Shown here one piece after another: positions 46,641-58,280 of a stretch of 64,000 bases of DNA (positions within the stretch are counted from its first letter, which is position 1; every line of letters starts with the position of its first letter). The stretch is from Desmodus rotundus. Taxonomy: Eukaryota; Chordata; Mammalia; Chiroptera; Phyllostomidae. The stretch lies in the NCBI RefSeq assembly GCF_022682495.2, contig NC_071387.1, forward strand, positions 152,662,935 to 152,726,934, read 5' to 3'. Position numbers and translations under genes: made by a program. The notes beneath the pieces are model-generated. The model had not been told where the DNA came from. It saw nothing but the letters and a program-made list of their open reading frames with translations, and searched no databases.

Positions 46641-47189
46641 CAAATGGACATGCACTGTGTGTTTTTTTCTGGATCCAATGGTAAAGTAGAGGCAAGAAAT
46701 TTGCCTCTTGACACTCCTGAATGCAAAGAAAATAGAATAGTACCTAACAGATAATATGATCAATAAACTTAGTTGTTCATTCATCCATCCATGCATCCAT
46801 TGACCGATTTGTTCATTCATCCATTCAACATTTTCCTTTCTAGGTTCTAGGTTTTAAATTACATGTAGCAGCACTGTCAATGGATCAAGTAGTATATTTT
46901 TAGAAGGCAAGTGGAAAAAGAGAAGCAAGGGTTGGTGACACTCATGGAGACAAGTTGACCGACAGAAATAGATAGGTGTCTGTAGACTAATAATAGCAGG
47001 ATAAGTTGGATGAAAGCATGGTTGCTGCACTTGTGTCCCTGAGTGACAAGATCCCCCACCAAACTGGAGTTCAGGGGAGAGGTTAAGTTGAGAAACAGCA
47101 TTTGGGACTCATGGGCCTAGGGGTGATAGTTAGAACCTATCTATCCTGAGCTCCTGTCAGCAATTGCTCCTACATACTCTCCATTAGCA

Positions 47190-47700
47190 TTTAAACTGAC
47201 TGTCAAGTCCATAATTTTCTCCACTCTCTTCTATCAATTACCTACTTCCTTTTAAAATGTTGAAGTCCTCCCTGTCCACTGGCCCATTTACCATTGCCTA
47301 GACAGTTCAGGATTTTGTATTTTCAAAATGATTTCACTTTTCTATCCAGCCTTGCTCCATCTTATTTCTTATTTTCCTTCATTCTTCCACTTCCCAAGCA
47401 TTTCAATTACACTGAAATTGATGTTTCCAAGTTCCCCAATCACAAACCTACTTATGTTTTTTCAAAGCTCATTCTCATGGACTTCTCAGTTGAATGTGAG
47501 ACCATTGACCATTACCTTTTTCTTCATACTTATTTTTCTTACTTTGTTTTTTTTTTCAGTGTTACTCAATAAAGCCCGATTTTTTTTCTACCAAGATTAT
47601 ATTCTTTGTTCTTCTCTGAATAATTCAATTATCTTTTTCTCTACATATTTGCCCTCAAATGAAAATAATTCTTAAAATTCTCATATTTTCTGTTGCTCCT
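47190..47700 (+). mobile_element. Possible L2 ORF2-region fragment
   Basis: Pyrimidine-rich, with ttgaagtcctccctgtccac and gtgagaccattgaccattac resembling the L2 segment around its 'ttgaccac' block. Diverged and tentative; open frames here (47294-47675) follow the low-complexity pyrimidine composition. Confidence 0.35.
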
Positions 47701-49344
47701 TTTGTAGTCACTTTCCTGTGGAAACTTCATATAGCCTCATGACTCTGTACTCACGCGTGCACCTCCCCAAACTACATAACCTGCTTGGTTTCTTATTCTT
47801 ACAGCTCTGGTTACACAAAACTATCTTCTTGTTGTCTGTATTCATTTTAATATATTGAAGATATATAAATTTCAACATGTTAACTATAACTTAAAATTGA
47901 TATTAATATAGTTATATCTTATCTTTATATCCTGTCTTCCCAATAGACTTTTATGTTATTTAATAAAATAGGCTCTGACTAGTTCTTCTCTCCAAAAATA
48001 TTTTAAATATCTGATAATTGAACAAATATTATTTTACATGAAAAGGAAACAAAAGTTTATTTATTTATATAGATTAAGAAACATATAAAAATGTACCAGG
48101 GTTTTTTTTTTTTATTTTTTAGTCAGTTTACTCTCACCAGTTTGGGGCTTAAAGTGCCAGTTGTACTTTAGGAAAGTAGAACTGTAAAAATTGTAGACAT
48201 ATACACATTTACATTCATACTCACTCTTTTTGTTGGTGTCTGTAATCATACTAAACTTACATCATCTCCATTTATGCCACTTTGCCATCAAGTAGTGCTC
48301 TAAACCTGTGTCCTATGCTTTTTGCTTATTCTCTACAACTCCAAAAACAATGAGTGAGCAGCCAACTCTCTTGGGAGACCTCTGATTGTGATTTCTGGTC
48401 AACCTCCCTCATTTTCAGTGATTGCCCTCTGAGTCTAATGTGTAGTAACCTGCTCAGTAGGTAGCAGGATTTCCAGGCAACAGAATTTTGCTCTAATTGA
48501 CCTTCTGCCTCTTTAAAAATATTCAGAGACTGTACTTGCTTGAAAAACTTTGGGTTTGAGAAAATTTAAATATACTGAAACAGAATTTATTTATACCTTT
48601 CAAAGAGTCAGCAGAGGTACAGGTAAATAAGGACATAGACACAAATTAATATTTTAATCAGTAAATATATTTTGATTCTTAACTATCTAAAAAATCAAGG
48701 TTAGATATGTGCATTGACTTTACTGTCTGATTGGAACAAGAGAAAAGAAACCCTTTGGAGTTTAGAAAGGGATGATGAAAAGGTACAAAGGGGGTTCCAA
48801 TAATACAAAATTAAACAGAAAATATGAAGAATTAAGAGGAAAAAAATGCCAATTTAGGAAAGGTAAATCAGAGAAACATATAAATCAGCAGAAACATATA
48901 AAAGGTCTGTCGGTCTTATTGTAGGAATATGCTATTATCAAAGCAATAGAGCTTTTAATCATAATAAATGAAAAAAAAAACCCCATAGAAAGCACCATGA
49001 CCAAATCTTCAAAACTGCATTTGTAATATAGAGCATTAATTTAATTCATGTGAGGAAAAAAATAAAAGAATTTCAAGTGATTGGCATGATGTGAAATATC
49101 ATTGATTTAACTGCCTAAATCTTGAGGTACATGATTCTTATATCTACACAAGAATATCTAAATACAAAGTTAGAAAAAAATCAGCAGGAGTAACAGACAG
49201 TGCATTATGATAGGTTAGTAGAGCTTGAGTATTTAATGTTACTTAGGCCCAATTTGATAATTTTATGGAGATTTAAAAACCAAACTCTATACACACACAT
49301 TATATGTACACTATACACACATGAACATACACACGTAATATCAT
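47701..49344. other. Unique AT-rich sequence
   Basis: No repeat family or exon recognised. Confidence 0.4.
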
Positions 49345-49560
49345 ATTGATTATTAGGGCATAATTATATGCTAGAAAATATTCTATACAATTTATGTTTA
49401 TCTTGTTAATGCCTATAAAATTTATGAAATTTATGTATCATTATTTTCACTTCATCAATGAGAAAATGGGATTAAGTGATACTGAGCAACTTTCAGATTA
49501 CATACTGGGGTATTGAAACAAGATCTTAGTGAATTTCAAAATTATAGTCTTTCTGCACAG
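49345..49560 (+). mobile_element. MIR SINE, diverged
   Basis: tatatgctagaaaatattct, ttatcttgttaatgcctata, catcaatgagaaaatgggat and gatactgagcaactttcaga follow the MIR order. Old and diverged. Confidence 0.5.
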
Positions 49561-50078
49561 GACATTGCCTGCCTTTACATGTGAATTGAAATGAGGATAT
49601 AATTTATGTGGGTTAATTGTCCTCATGTTTCAAAATATATCCTGAGATTATATTTCAAAATCCACTGTATGTGACTGATTTATTTTAGCAAAAATTTGTG
49701 AATTAGGAGTTCACAGTTAAAATGTGAATATCATTAAAATGATAACATATGGTTATCTTTGAATATCAAATTCCCTAGCTCAAAATAATCATTCACATCA
49801 CTATCTAATAGTGACAAGAAGGAGGAAGGAAATTGGCCAGGTTAAGTCTGGAGAATTGGCCCTAACTGCAAAGCAAAGCTCTGAAAGCACTCCTTGCTGG
49901 CAGGCATATATATGTGATTGGGAAGGATGAGAATGATGTATTGATCTCCTTAGGTAAGGAAATAGGCAACAAAATGAGAAAGAAGTATCAGTTTACCAAA
50001 ACCAAATTTCTTAAATTTTTATAGTGCCTTGGATTTGGTACTTTATATTAGGCCATTAAGACAAAATTTCAGGTGATA
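49561..50078. other. Unique AT-rich sequence
   Basis: Nothing recognised. Confidence 0.4.
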
Positions 50079-50080
50079 TA

Positions 50081-51430
50081 ACTAGTATGTGTAATTGATT
50101 AAAACAATGTCCAACCATTGTTAGTATAACAAGAATGATTTGGTTGACATCGATATAACCAGGCAGCCAAGGAGAGGGGACTGGAATGTGCATGTGTGAA
50201 CACTGATGACTTCACTGTACTTGTCAGTGGGGGCAGGAGATGCCATTGAGTGAGCATGTGTACTGTGTGACTGTCACATTCAAAATGACTGCACAAGTAG
50301 AGCAATGAATCTGCATCAAATTTTGCGTTAAGCTTGAACATTCTTCTGTGGAAAATATTCAGATAATCAGAAGGCTTTCAGGAACAATGCAATGAGTGCA
50401 GTGCAAATAAAAGTGAGGCACAAATGCTTCAAAGATGGTCAAGAATCTGTTGAAAGTGATCTATGTTCTGGAAGGCCAGCAACAAGCAGAACACCTGATA
50501 ATGTTGAATGTGTACAGCCACAATCAACAAAGATCAATGACTGACAGTGCAAGAACTAGAAGCTGATCTGGGGATTCTAAAAATCTACTATGTCTGAGAT
50601 TTTGATGCAGGATTTCAGCATGAAACGTGTTGAGGCAAAATTTGTTCCACAACTTCTGCTACTAGAGCAGAAAGAACATTGTGCTACAATTGCTAATGAC
50701 TTGATTCTAACCACTATCAATGAACCAGATTTCCTTAAGATGGTCATAAGTGGAGATGAATCATTCATCTACAGCTATGATCCAGAAATGAAGACCCAGT
50801 TGTCCCAATAGAAGGTGCCTGGTTCTCCACGCCCAAAGGTGGTGTGGCAAAGTTGCAGCAAGATCAAGACCAGCTTAAGTGTGTTTTTGATTGGGAAGGT
50901 GTTGTCCATCATGAGTACACTCCTCCAGGATGAATAATTAATAAAGAATACTACCTCAATATTCATCATTGGTTGAGAAATGAAATATGGTGAAAACAGC
51001 CACAGCTATGGGCAACTGGTGGTTGGCTACTTCATCCCTACAACGTACCTGCTCATACATCATGTCTCCTGCAAAATTTTTTGGTAAAACAAATCATCCA
51101 GGTTACTCATCCACTCTACAGCCTAGATTTGGGACTATGCAACCTCCGGCTTTTCCCCAAATTAAAATCACCTTAAAAAGGGAAGAGATTTCCGACCATT
51201 GATGAGATTTAGAATACTTGGGGCAGCTGATGGAGGTTCTAACAAAGGATTTTGCAGTGTTTTGAACAGTGGAAGAGACGCTGCTATGAGAAAGGTGCAA
51301 GGTCCCAAGTTGCCTACTTTGAAGAGGACTGAGGTGTCATCATTGTCCTGTGTACAATGTTTCTTGTATATTCTTCAATAAAGGTCTCTTTTTCATAGCA
51401 CATGGGTAGATTCTTTATGGACAGACTGCA
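50081..51430 (+). mobile_element. Mariner-like DNA transposon, near full length
   Basis: The second copy of the family at 11621-12810. The left end is eroded (actagtatgtgtaattgatt) but the right end, gggtagattctttatggaca, pairs with the left end of the other copy. Flanked by TA at 50079-50080 and 51431-51432. It keeps the N-terminal coding region missing from the 11.6-kb copy, so it gives a better picture of the parent, about 1.35 kb including terminal repeats. The transposase frame is interrupted. Confidence 0.8.
50300..51290 (+). pseudogene. Mariner-like transposase, frameshifted
   Basis: Blocks in order: an N-terminal helix-turn-helix region (50310-50480) with a gaaggccagcaacaagcaga stretch corresponding to the SGRPATSR type linker; the second helix-turn-helix (50520-50600); an open segment at 50590-50811 with LLLEQKEH, NEPDFLK and the GDES block containing the first catalytic Asp; then KTQLSQ and an in-frame stop. 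The 'FDWEGVVHHEY' type block lies near 50885-50920, a degraded HHDNAPAH-type block near 51030-51060, and the YSPDL-type block near 51110-51140. Several stops and at least two frameshifts mean it is inactive. Confidence 0.75.
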
Positions 51431-51432
51431 TA

Positions 51433-52744
51433 TGCTTTAAACTCTTTGAAACTAGGAGGTATATTGAATTTTGTATAAGATAGCATTGCATCATTAGTTA
51501 AATTGACAGCATTTTTATTTTTAGTGGTATATCTTGCAACTGGTGACACCTTAGTTTTGATGAAGATCAGTAAGTGAAAGGTTGATCTGAAAATTCAAAA
51601 AGAATGTGTACAAATCTATTCTTAGGTCTCTCACTGATAATCAGCATCACTCCTGTGAACATTCTATACTGAACCAAGTTTTCTTACAAGACTAATATGA
51701 TGTAATAGTGCCATTCAAGTTCTTTGTTTGCTTCATTCCTCTATAAAGATGTTTTGATGTTATTTGAGAAAAGTAATGAAAATATTATATACATATGAGA
51801 AGCATATATAAGAACTATGAACTCTTTCTGACATCTAAAATAAAATTTTTAGATATCATAATTTAGGGTACTTTTACTTTTAAATACATTTTCAAATTTG
51901 TAAGATGTTTGATTTTGGTAAAATTCTGTAGCCAAAAGAAATATTTTTATTAAGTAGCTTGTCTGAGATGTAAAAATTGAGTTTAATCTAAGAGGAAGTC
52001 TTTAATCTAATAAACCGAATGCTGGTTAAACTCTGAAAGCAAAAGCTCTGAGCTGTATGTTTTTAGCTGGATTCTCAGTTTTTGTTTTGTTTTTTAATCA
52101 GCATAGTTTCCCATGAAATAACATATGGTTTCAATATTTGAGCGTTCTCAGCCATTTTCCCCATATGTTTGCTGTAGTCAACTCTCCACACATGACCGAA
52201 TTCTGTCCTTAGATGAGCACGGAGAATGCTCACAGGGGTTGAGGAAACGAGCAAACTTCATGCAGCAACCTATGGCCCACAAATCAGGCTTCTGTAACTA
52301 TTTGCACCCTAATAATTGGTGCAAATGAATGATTATTAACATATTTAAAAATGACTGATTGCAGCAGCTCTTTTACTCTTAGAATGTCCAGAATTATCTG
52401 ATGAATACGTTGTTAAAAGACTTGAGTAAAATTTTGTGGGTAGATAAATAAGCATCGGGTAGGAGGGTGGGGAACATCAATTATTTGTAATTTGGCATGT
52501 CAGAGCTACCCAAGGCATTATTCACTTATTTCACTCATTCCACAATTTAGCACTCTCCTCAGCACTATACATAGTCTTCTGTCGTGCAACTCCCATTTTA
52601 GAGACATAATAATGATAATAAACTATTAAACTAATAAATATACTAGGAAATTTATAAATGCAAAAAAGATCATAAAACAAGATAATGTTATTTAGAATGA
52701 TGGGAATATTTTTGCTAGAGTAGCTACAGAAAGTTCTCTCTCTT
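51433..52744. other. Unique block with candidate regulatory segment
   Basis: No transposon recognised. 52020-52400 has balanced composition and contains a perfect 9-bp inverted repeat atttgcacc/ggtgcaaat (52300-52308 and 52318-52326) around a TAAT core. No exon recognised. Confidence 0.4.
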
Positions 52745-52757
52745 AAGAAGTGAAATT

Positions 52758-52963
52758 AAAAAAAAAGATTTTATTTATTTTTAGAGAGAGGGGAAGGGAG
52801 GGAGAAAGAAAGGAAGAGAAACATTGATTGGCCGCCTCTCAAATGCCCTTAACCGGGTACCTGGCCCACCACCCAGGCACGTGCCCTGACTAGGAATTGA
52901 ACTGGTGACATTTTGGTTTGTGGGACAATGCCCCCACTCATTGAGCCATACCAGTCAGGGCTG
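52758..52963 (-). mobile_element. VES SINE
   Basis: Minus-strand copy: A/T-rich tail at 52758-52782, purine block gagagaggggaagggaggga, acattgattggccgcctctc, caggcacgtgccctgactag, gaattgaactggtgac (B-box complement) and the head complement cattgagccataccagtcag. Flanked by a 13-bp duplication, 12 of 13 identical (aagaagtgaaatt at 52745-52757 and aagaagtgatatt at 52964-52976). Confidence 0.9.
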
Positions 52964-52976
52964 AAGAAGTGATATT

Positions 52977-54344
52977 TGACCTGAGGCCACAATGATGAGA
53001 AAGAGCCAGTCATGTGAAATTTGGAGTCGAAGTAAGAATAGACTAGACAAGAGGAAGGCCCTGAGGCTTGGACAACCTCGTGGTTCTGAAGGAGTTGAGA
53101 CTGGAAGTGCAGTCAGCGACCAGATCACACTGGCTCAGGTAGACCATTGTGAGTTCCGTGGATATTATTCCAAGCACACTGGAGTGTGTAAGCCAACACA
53201 TGAGGCAAACTGATTTATTTCCACATTTATATGTATGTAAATATCCCACTACAGTTGCTTCGCCAAACAAATGGTCATGACTACAATAGTTATTTAGGGT
53301 AGTAATGAAAGATATAGAAAATTTCACTACTTGATGGAAGTGAAATTTGTGATACTGACAGACACATTTCAAAACATTCAAAATCTGGTGCATAAATTAG
53401 TTTTTCTGGAATATAATTTCTCTAGGCATAGAAATTCTCATCTATCTACATGTAATCTAAGGAGTCTTCCTGAGAGCTTTAAGGGGTAAATTAAAACATG
53501 GAACGATCCACGTGTTAACCTCCCAAAATCAATACACACAGTTACATCTGTGACAATTATTAGAAAATATTCAATGAAAAATGTGATAATAGAATTTTGT
53601 TTAACAGGTAAAGACTTTTGAAAATAGAAAAAATGATGTATTTGGATATCATACAATGATTTCCAAAATTCGTGTTTGGAAGATGTGTATACAATAATCT
53701 TCTGTCACCCTCGTGCAATTTCAGTTTAGATCCATTTTTATCCACTTGGAATGTGGTATAGTGACATTATATATCAATGTATTTTTAAAAGAGGTTTAAT
53801 TTTCAAAATAGCACAAGGAAATTTTTTGACATAGAAGAACATAATTACCTAATATGTAATCTTTCCTCTTTTGTTCTCTAATATGATAAAGTAAAATCAT
53901 AGAAAAAAACTAAATGTTTGGAAATATTTAACAATTATTTATGGATAGATTTATTTTTCAAATACTTCTGTTTTCAGACCCTCATTAAGTTTCATGCACA
54001 TTCAAGTAGTTACATATGTTCAGTGACATAGAGAGATTTATACCAAACAAGATTTACTAGCTATAGAAATCTGTAATGTGATAAATGTAGGATGATTGAA
54101 CTTTGTCTAGAAATTTTCAGGGAGCATGAATTTTCTAACTTAATTTGTAGGCAAATACAGAATTACCTATTCATTGGCTGCGTGTTTAAGGTAGGCTAGT
54201 TTATGCTCTGCTAACCTCACATTTCAGCGGCTTAAATCAGCCAAGTTCATTTCTCCCTTATGCTCCATGCGGTTAGAAGGAATGTTTTACTTTTCAGAGT
54301 CACTTGGAAATTCGCTTTGACTGAGGTGTCATGACTCTTTTGTC
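52977..54344. other. Unique sequence
   Basis: Between the VES SINE and the ancient L1. Antisense open frames at 52992-53393 overlap on both strands and show no family similarity. Confidence 0.35.
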
Positions 54345-56450
54345 TTCTTCAGTCTTTATTGAGATTAAAAACCATATAACATGAAACCTACTGTTAGTGT
54401 AAAATTCAGTTGTTTTTAGTATATTTGCAATGTTGTGCAACCTTCAACACAAATTTCAGAATATGTCACCACCCCTAAAAGATATACTCTGTGTGTTAAC
54501 AGTAACTCCTAATTCCTGCTCCTCCTACCCCTGGGCAAACAGAAATCTGCTTTCTGTCGTGATGAATTTGCCTATTCTGGTCACTTCATATGACTAGAAT
54601 CAAATAACCGGTATTCTTTTGTGACTGGCTTTTTTAACTTAGATAATATTTTTAAGGTTTATACATATTGTAGATGTATCAGTACTTCATTTTTTTGTTG
54701 ATAAATAATATTCTATTATACGGATATACCACATTTGATGGTCATTTGGTTTGTTTCCTGTGTTTGGATCTTATGAACAATCCTGCTATGAACATTTATG
54801 CACAAGTTTTTGTGTGAACATGTTTTCTTGGTTGGAATTCCTAGAGGTGGAATAACTCTGACATATGGTATGTCTATATTTAACTTTTTGAGGAATTGCC
54901 AAACTGTTTTATATAACTGCACCATTTTGTATTCCCATCCACAATGTATGTGGTTCCAATTTCTCTGAATCTTCACCAACTCTTGCTGTTTTGTTTCTCT
55001 ATTCTGTTGAATAGACATCCTTATAGACGTGAAGTGGTATCACACTGTGGTTTTGGTTTTCATTTCCCTAATGATGAATGATGTTAAGCAGCTCCTTGTG
55101 TGTTCATGGGTCATGTGCGTATCTTCATTGGAGCAATGTCATTTCAAGTCCTTTGCACATTTTGTAATTGGGTTATTTCCTATTTTGTTGTAAGAGTTAT
55201 TTTTATATTCTAGATACTAGACCCTTACCAGATATATGATTTGCAAATATTTTCACCAAGTCTCTGGCTGTCTTCATTTTATTGATAGTGTCCTCTAAAG
55301 CACATTCTTTTTATTTTTAGATAAACTCTAATTTATATATTTTTTAATTTGTTGCTCTTGCTTTAGTTGTTATTGCTAAGGAACCCTTGACAAATTCAAG
55401 GTCCTATGGATTTACACATATTTACACTTCTGAAATTTTTATAATATTAGCTCTTTACATTTATATTTGTGACCTTTCTGAGGTAATTTTTATATAATGT
55501 GTGAGGGGTCCAGATTCATTTTTTTGAATATGGACACCCAGTTTTTCCAAAATGATTTGTTAAAAATAGTCTATTTTTCCATTGAATTTTCTTGGTACCT
55601 TTGTCAAAAATCAATTGACCGTAGATGAATGGGTTTATTTCTCAACTCCAAATTTAGTTTCCTTGATCTACATGTCTGGCCTTGTGCCAGTGCCACATTG
55701 TATGCTACTGCAGCTCTGTAGTCACTTTTAAAATAGGGAAATCAGTTCCTCAACCTTATTTTTACTTTTTAATACTGTTTTTGCTGTCTGGAGTCTGTTG
55801 CATTTCATTATAAATTTTAGGATTATCTTGTCTTTTTCTGCAACAACAACAAAACAAAGCACTGGTATTTTGATAAAGATTGCTGTGCAACTGTGTAACA
55901 ATTTGAGGAGTATTGCCATCTTAATGATATGGTCCTCTAATCCATTCATTAATAAAAGGTATCTTTCCATTTTTTTAATCTTGAATTTATATAAATATGT
56001 TTTATAGTATTTAGTGTACAAATCTTGTACATCGTTTAATAATTTTTTCTATACATATTATTCCTTTTGATGCTGTTGAATATGGAGCTGTTTACTTAAT
56101 TTTATTTTTTGATAATTCATGGCTAATGTATAGAAATACAATTGAAGTTCTGTATATTAATTTTATGTCCTGTAACTTTGCTGAACTCATTTATCAGCTC
56201 TGATTGTGTGTGTGTATTCTTTAGTGTTTTTTTATGTATAAAATCATGCCATCTGTAAATTAATAATTTTACTTCTTCCTTTCCAACCTGGATGCCTTTT
56301 ATTGCTTTTTCTTGCTTAAATGCCCTGGGTAGAGATCCTGTACAGTGTTGACTGGAATTTATAGAAGTAGATATATTTGTCTGGTTAAAATCTCAGAAGG
56401 AAATCTTACAGTCTTTCATAATTAAGTACAATGTTACCCGTGAATTTTTA
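54345..56450 (-). mobile_element. Ancient L1, 3' UTR and ORF2 remnants
   Basis: Minus-strand old L1. The left end holds a 3' UTR of the type shared by old mammalian L1s (plus-strand tcagttgtttttagtatatt, tgcaatgttgtgcaacc). Next come the ORF2 C-terminal region (taaataatattctattatac, ttggatcttatgaacaatcc, tccacaatgtatgtggttcc) and the reverse transcriptase part up to about 56430 (cttctttccttccaacctgg-like run). Open pieces at 54716-55018 and 55728-56021 on the minus strand are ORF2 fragments. It is heavily diverged and inactive. Confidence 0.7.
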
Positions 56451-56468
56451 AAAATTAAAAATATTTAA

Positions 56469-56514
56469 TAATCTGAACTTAATTAATAATTATACTATTA
56501 ATAAGTTCAGATTA
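56469..56514. repeat. Perfect 13-bp inverted repeat
   Basis: taatctgaactta at 56469-56481 and taagttcagatta at 56502-56514 are exact complements with a 20-bp AT-rich spacer. It lies at the broken right edge of the ancient L1 and may be a small stem-loop left by a rearrangement. Confidence 0.7.
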
Positions 56515-56707
56515 ATACTAACTTGATTTTAGTAGTATACAAGATATTTCCTCCTATATGGTTCCATTCTCTCCCACCTTTAAGCTGTAGTTGTCACAAA
56601 TTAAATCTTAACATAGTTTGTGCCCAAGAACACAGATGTATAATTATTTATTTATGAAGTTTTCTTTTAAATCAAACAGAAAAAATAATTTATAAACAAA
56701 AACATTA

Positions 56708-57345
56708 TTGGGTTGGTCAAAAAGTCTGTATGTTGTTTTCCAATACATTCAAGTTTCAATAATGGATAGAACATATAGACAATAGATCAATAAGAAATTG
56801 GATAACTTGAACAACAATACAAACCAACTAGAATTAGCACTTTTCCATAAAGTAAAAGACACATTTTTTAAATTTTCACCAGTAACTTTATTGGTTTGGA
56901 TATTTTAAGTATGTTGGTTATCCATCACATGGTATAATATTAATTGTTCTCAATTAATGTCTCTATTTGATCGCTATCAACTTCAACTGGTCTACCCAAC
57001 TGTGGAGCATTGTACAGCGAGAAATCTATAGCATGAAACTTCACAAACCATTTGTGACATGTTTGATCAGTCACAGCACCTTCTCCATACACTGCACAAA
57101 TCTTTTTTTTTTTTTTTGGCATTTCAGTTGTGTTTTTACCTTTCTTGAAATAATAAAGGATTCTATCTTCAATATTAAATGGCTGCACAGAAATTCAGTA
57201 ACTTTGATAATATTTTTTCTTTTTTAAGCTGGCATGACAGCTGTCACAATACAGCCTTAAATGAAGTTAAAGACAACTAAGCTTTATGAGAGCCATCTTA
57301 TGGTAAACAAACAAACAACAACAAAAACATCTTGGCCAACCCCAA
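56708..57345 (-). mobile_element. Internally deleted mariner (second family)
   Basis: Terminal repeats ttgggttggtcaaaaagtct at the left and cttggccaaccccaa at the right are inverted copies, and the left flank is TA (56706-56707); the right TA is not visible. At about 640 bp it is half the length of an autonomous mariner. It differs from the family at 11.6 and 50.1 kb in its terminal sequence. The coding strand is minus. Confidence 0.8.
56940..57188 (-). pseudogene. Mariner transposase N-terminal fragment, 82 aa
   Basis: The open frame begins with MQPFNIEDRILYYFKKGKNT and carries the first helix-turn-helix, AVYGEGAVTDQTCHKWFVKF, followed by the conserved DFSLYNAPQLGRPVEVDSD stretch. These are the DNA-binding residues of mariner transposases, which recognise the terminal repeats. 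The frame then stops at IENN; the catalytic DDD part is missing. A run of T at 57103-57117 adds lysines in the translated frame and may itself be an artefact of slippage. Confidence 0.75.
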
Positions 57346-57399
57346 ATTTTGCCTTTTATATTTCAGCCGGAAGAATTCTTTTTTAGGGTAGGTATGTTA

Positions 57400-58280
57400 G
57401 CAGCAAACTCACTATTAGTTTATCTGGGAATGTCTAAACTTCTCTTTCATTTTTGAAGGAGAATTTTGCTAGTATAGAATTTTTTAGTGACTTTTTTCCT
57501 TTTAGTACTTTGATATAATATTCCACTGCCTTTTGGCCTCCATGGTTTTTAAGGAACAATCAGCCTTTAATTTTACTGAGAATCTCTTGTATGGGATATC
57601 ACTTGCTGCTTTCAATAAATTTTTTTGTTTTTGTCTTTTATCAATTTGCTAATGTTGTATCTAGAAATGATTCTCTTTAATTTTATTCTACTTGGAGTTT
57701 GTTAAGCTTGTTGGATGTGTACATTAATGTTTCCATCAAATTTGGAAGGCTTTCAGGCATTATTTTTTAAAATATTTTGTTTATCCCCTTTCTCTTTTCC
57801 TTCTTTACTGAGACTTGAATTATTATTTTCATTGTCATGCTTGATGGTGTCCCACAGATTTGTTAAACTCTGTTCATTTAAAAAATATTTTCTTTCTGTT
57901 CATCAAACTGCATAATTTCAACTGACTTATTTTCAAATTTACTGTTCCTTCCTTCTGCTGGCATGAATCTAGTATTGGAGCCCATCTAGTGATTTTTGAA
58001 ATCACTTATGGTGCTTTGTAATTCTAGAAGGAAAATAAATTCCATTTATATTTTCTGGTTGCTGAGATGTCATTCTCATACTTTTGTTAATTCTAGGTGT
58101 TATTTCCTTTAGGCATTTGAGTATATTTAAAATAGCCTATTTACCATCTTTGTCTAGTAAATCTAATGTTTGGGTATCCTCTGGACAGTTTCCATTTATT
58201 GCCTTTTCCTGTGATGAGCCAGTTTCCTGTTTCTTTGCCTCTTTTGTTGTTGTTTTTGAAGACTAAATATTGTCAATATT
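57400..58280 (-). mobile_element. Ancient L1 or HAL1 ORF1-region fragment
   Basis: On the minus strand the sequence is colinear with L1 ORF1: an EQSLTNLWDTI-type stretch before the RRM (about 57840-57880), a position equivalent to the FPN...IQ.AQ.TPSR region (57690-57760), and the ILKAA.EK-like end (57580-57640). The 5' half of ORF2 is absent between this piece and the ORF2 remnant at 54.3-56.4 kb. It may be the other end of the same L1 after a deletion or an independent old HAL1. No open frame remains. Confidence 0.55.

Noticed and set aside
53043..53393. 116-codon minus-strand open frame in unique sequence
   Set aside because: Overlaps an opposite-strand frame, lacks family similarity and codon signals; a chance frame is likelier.
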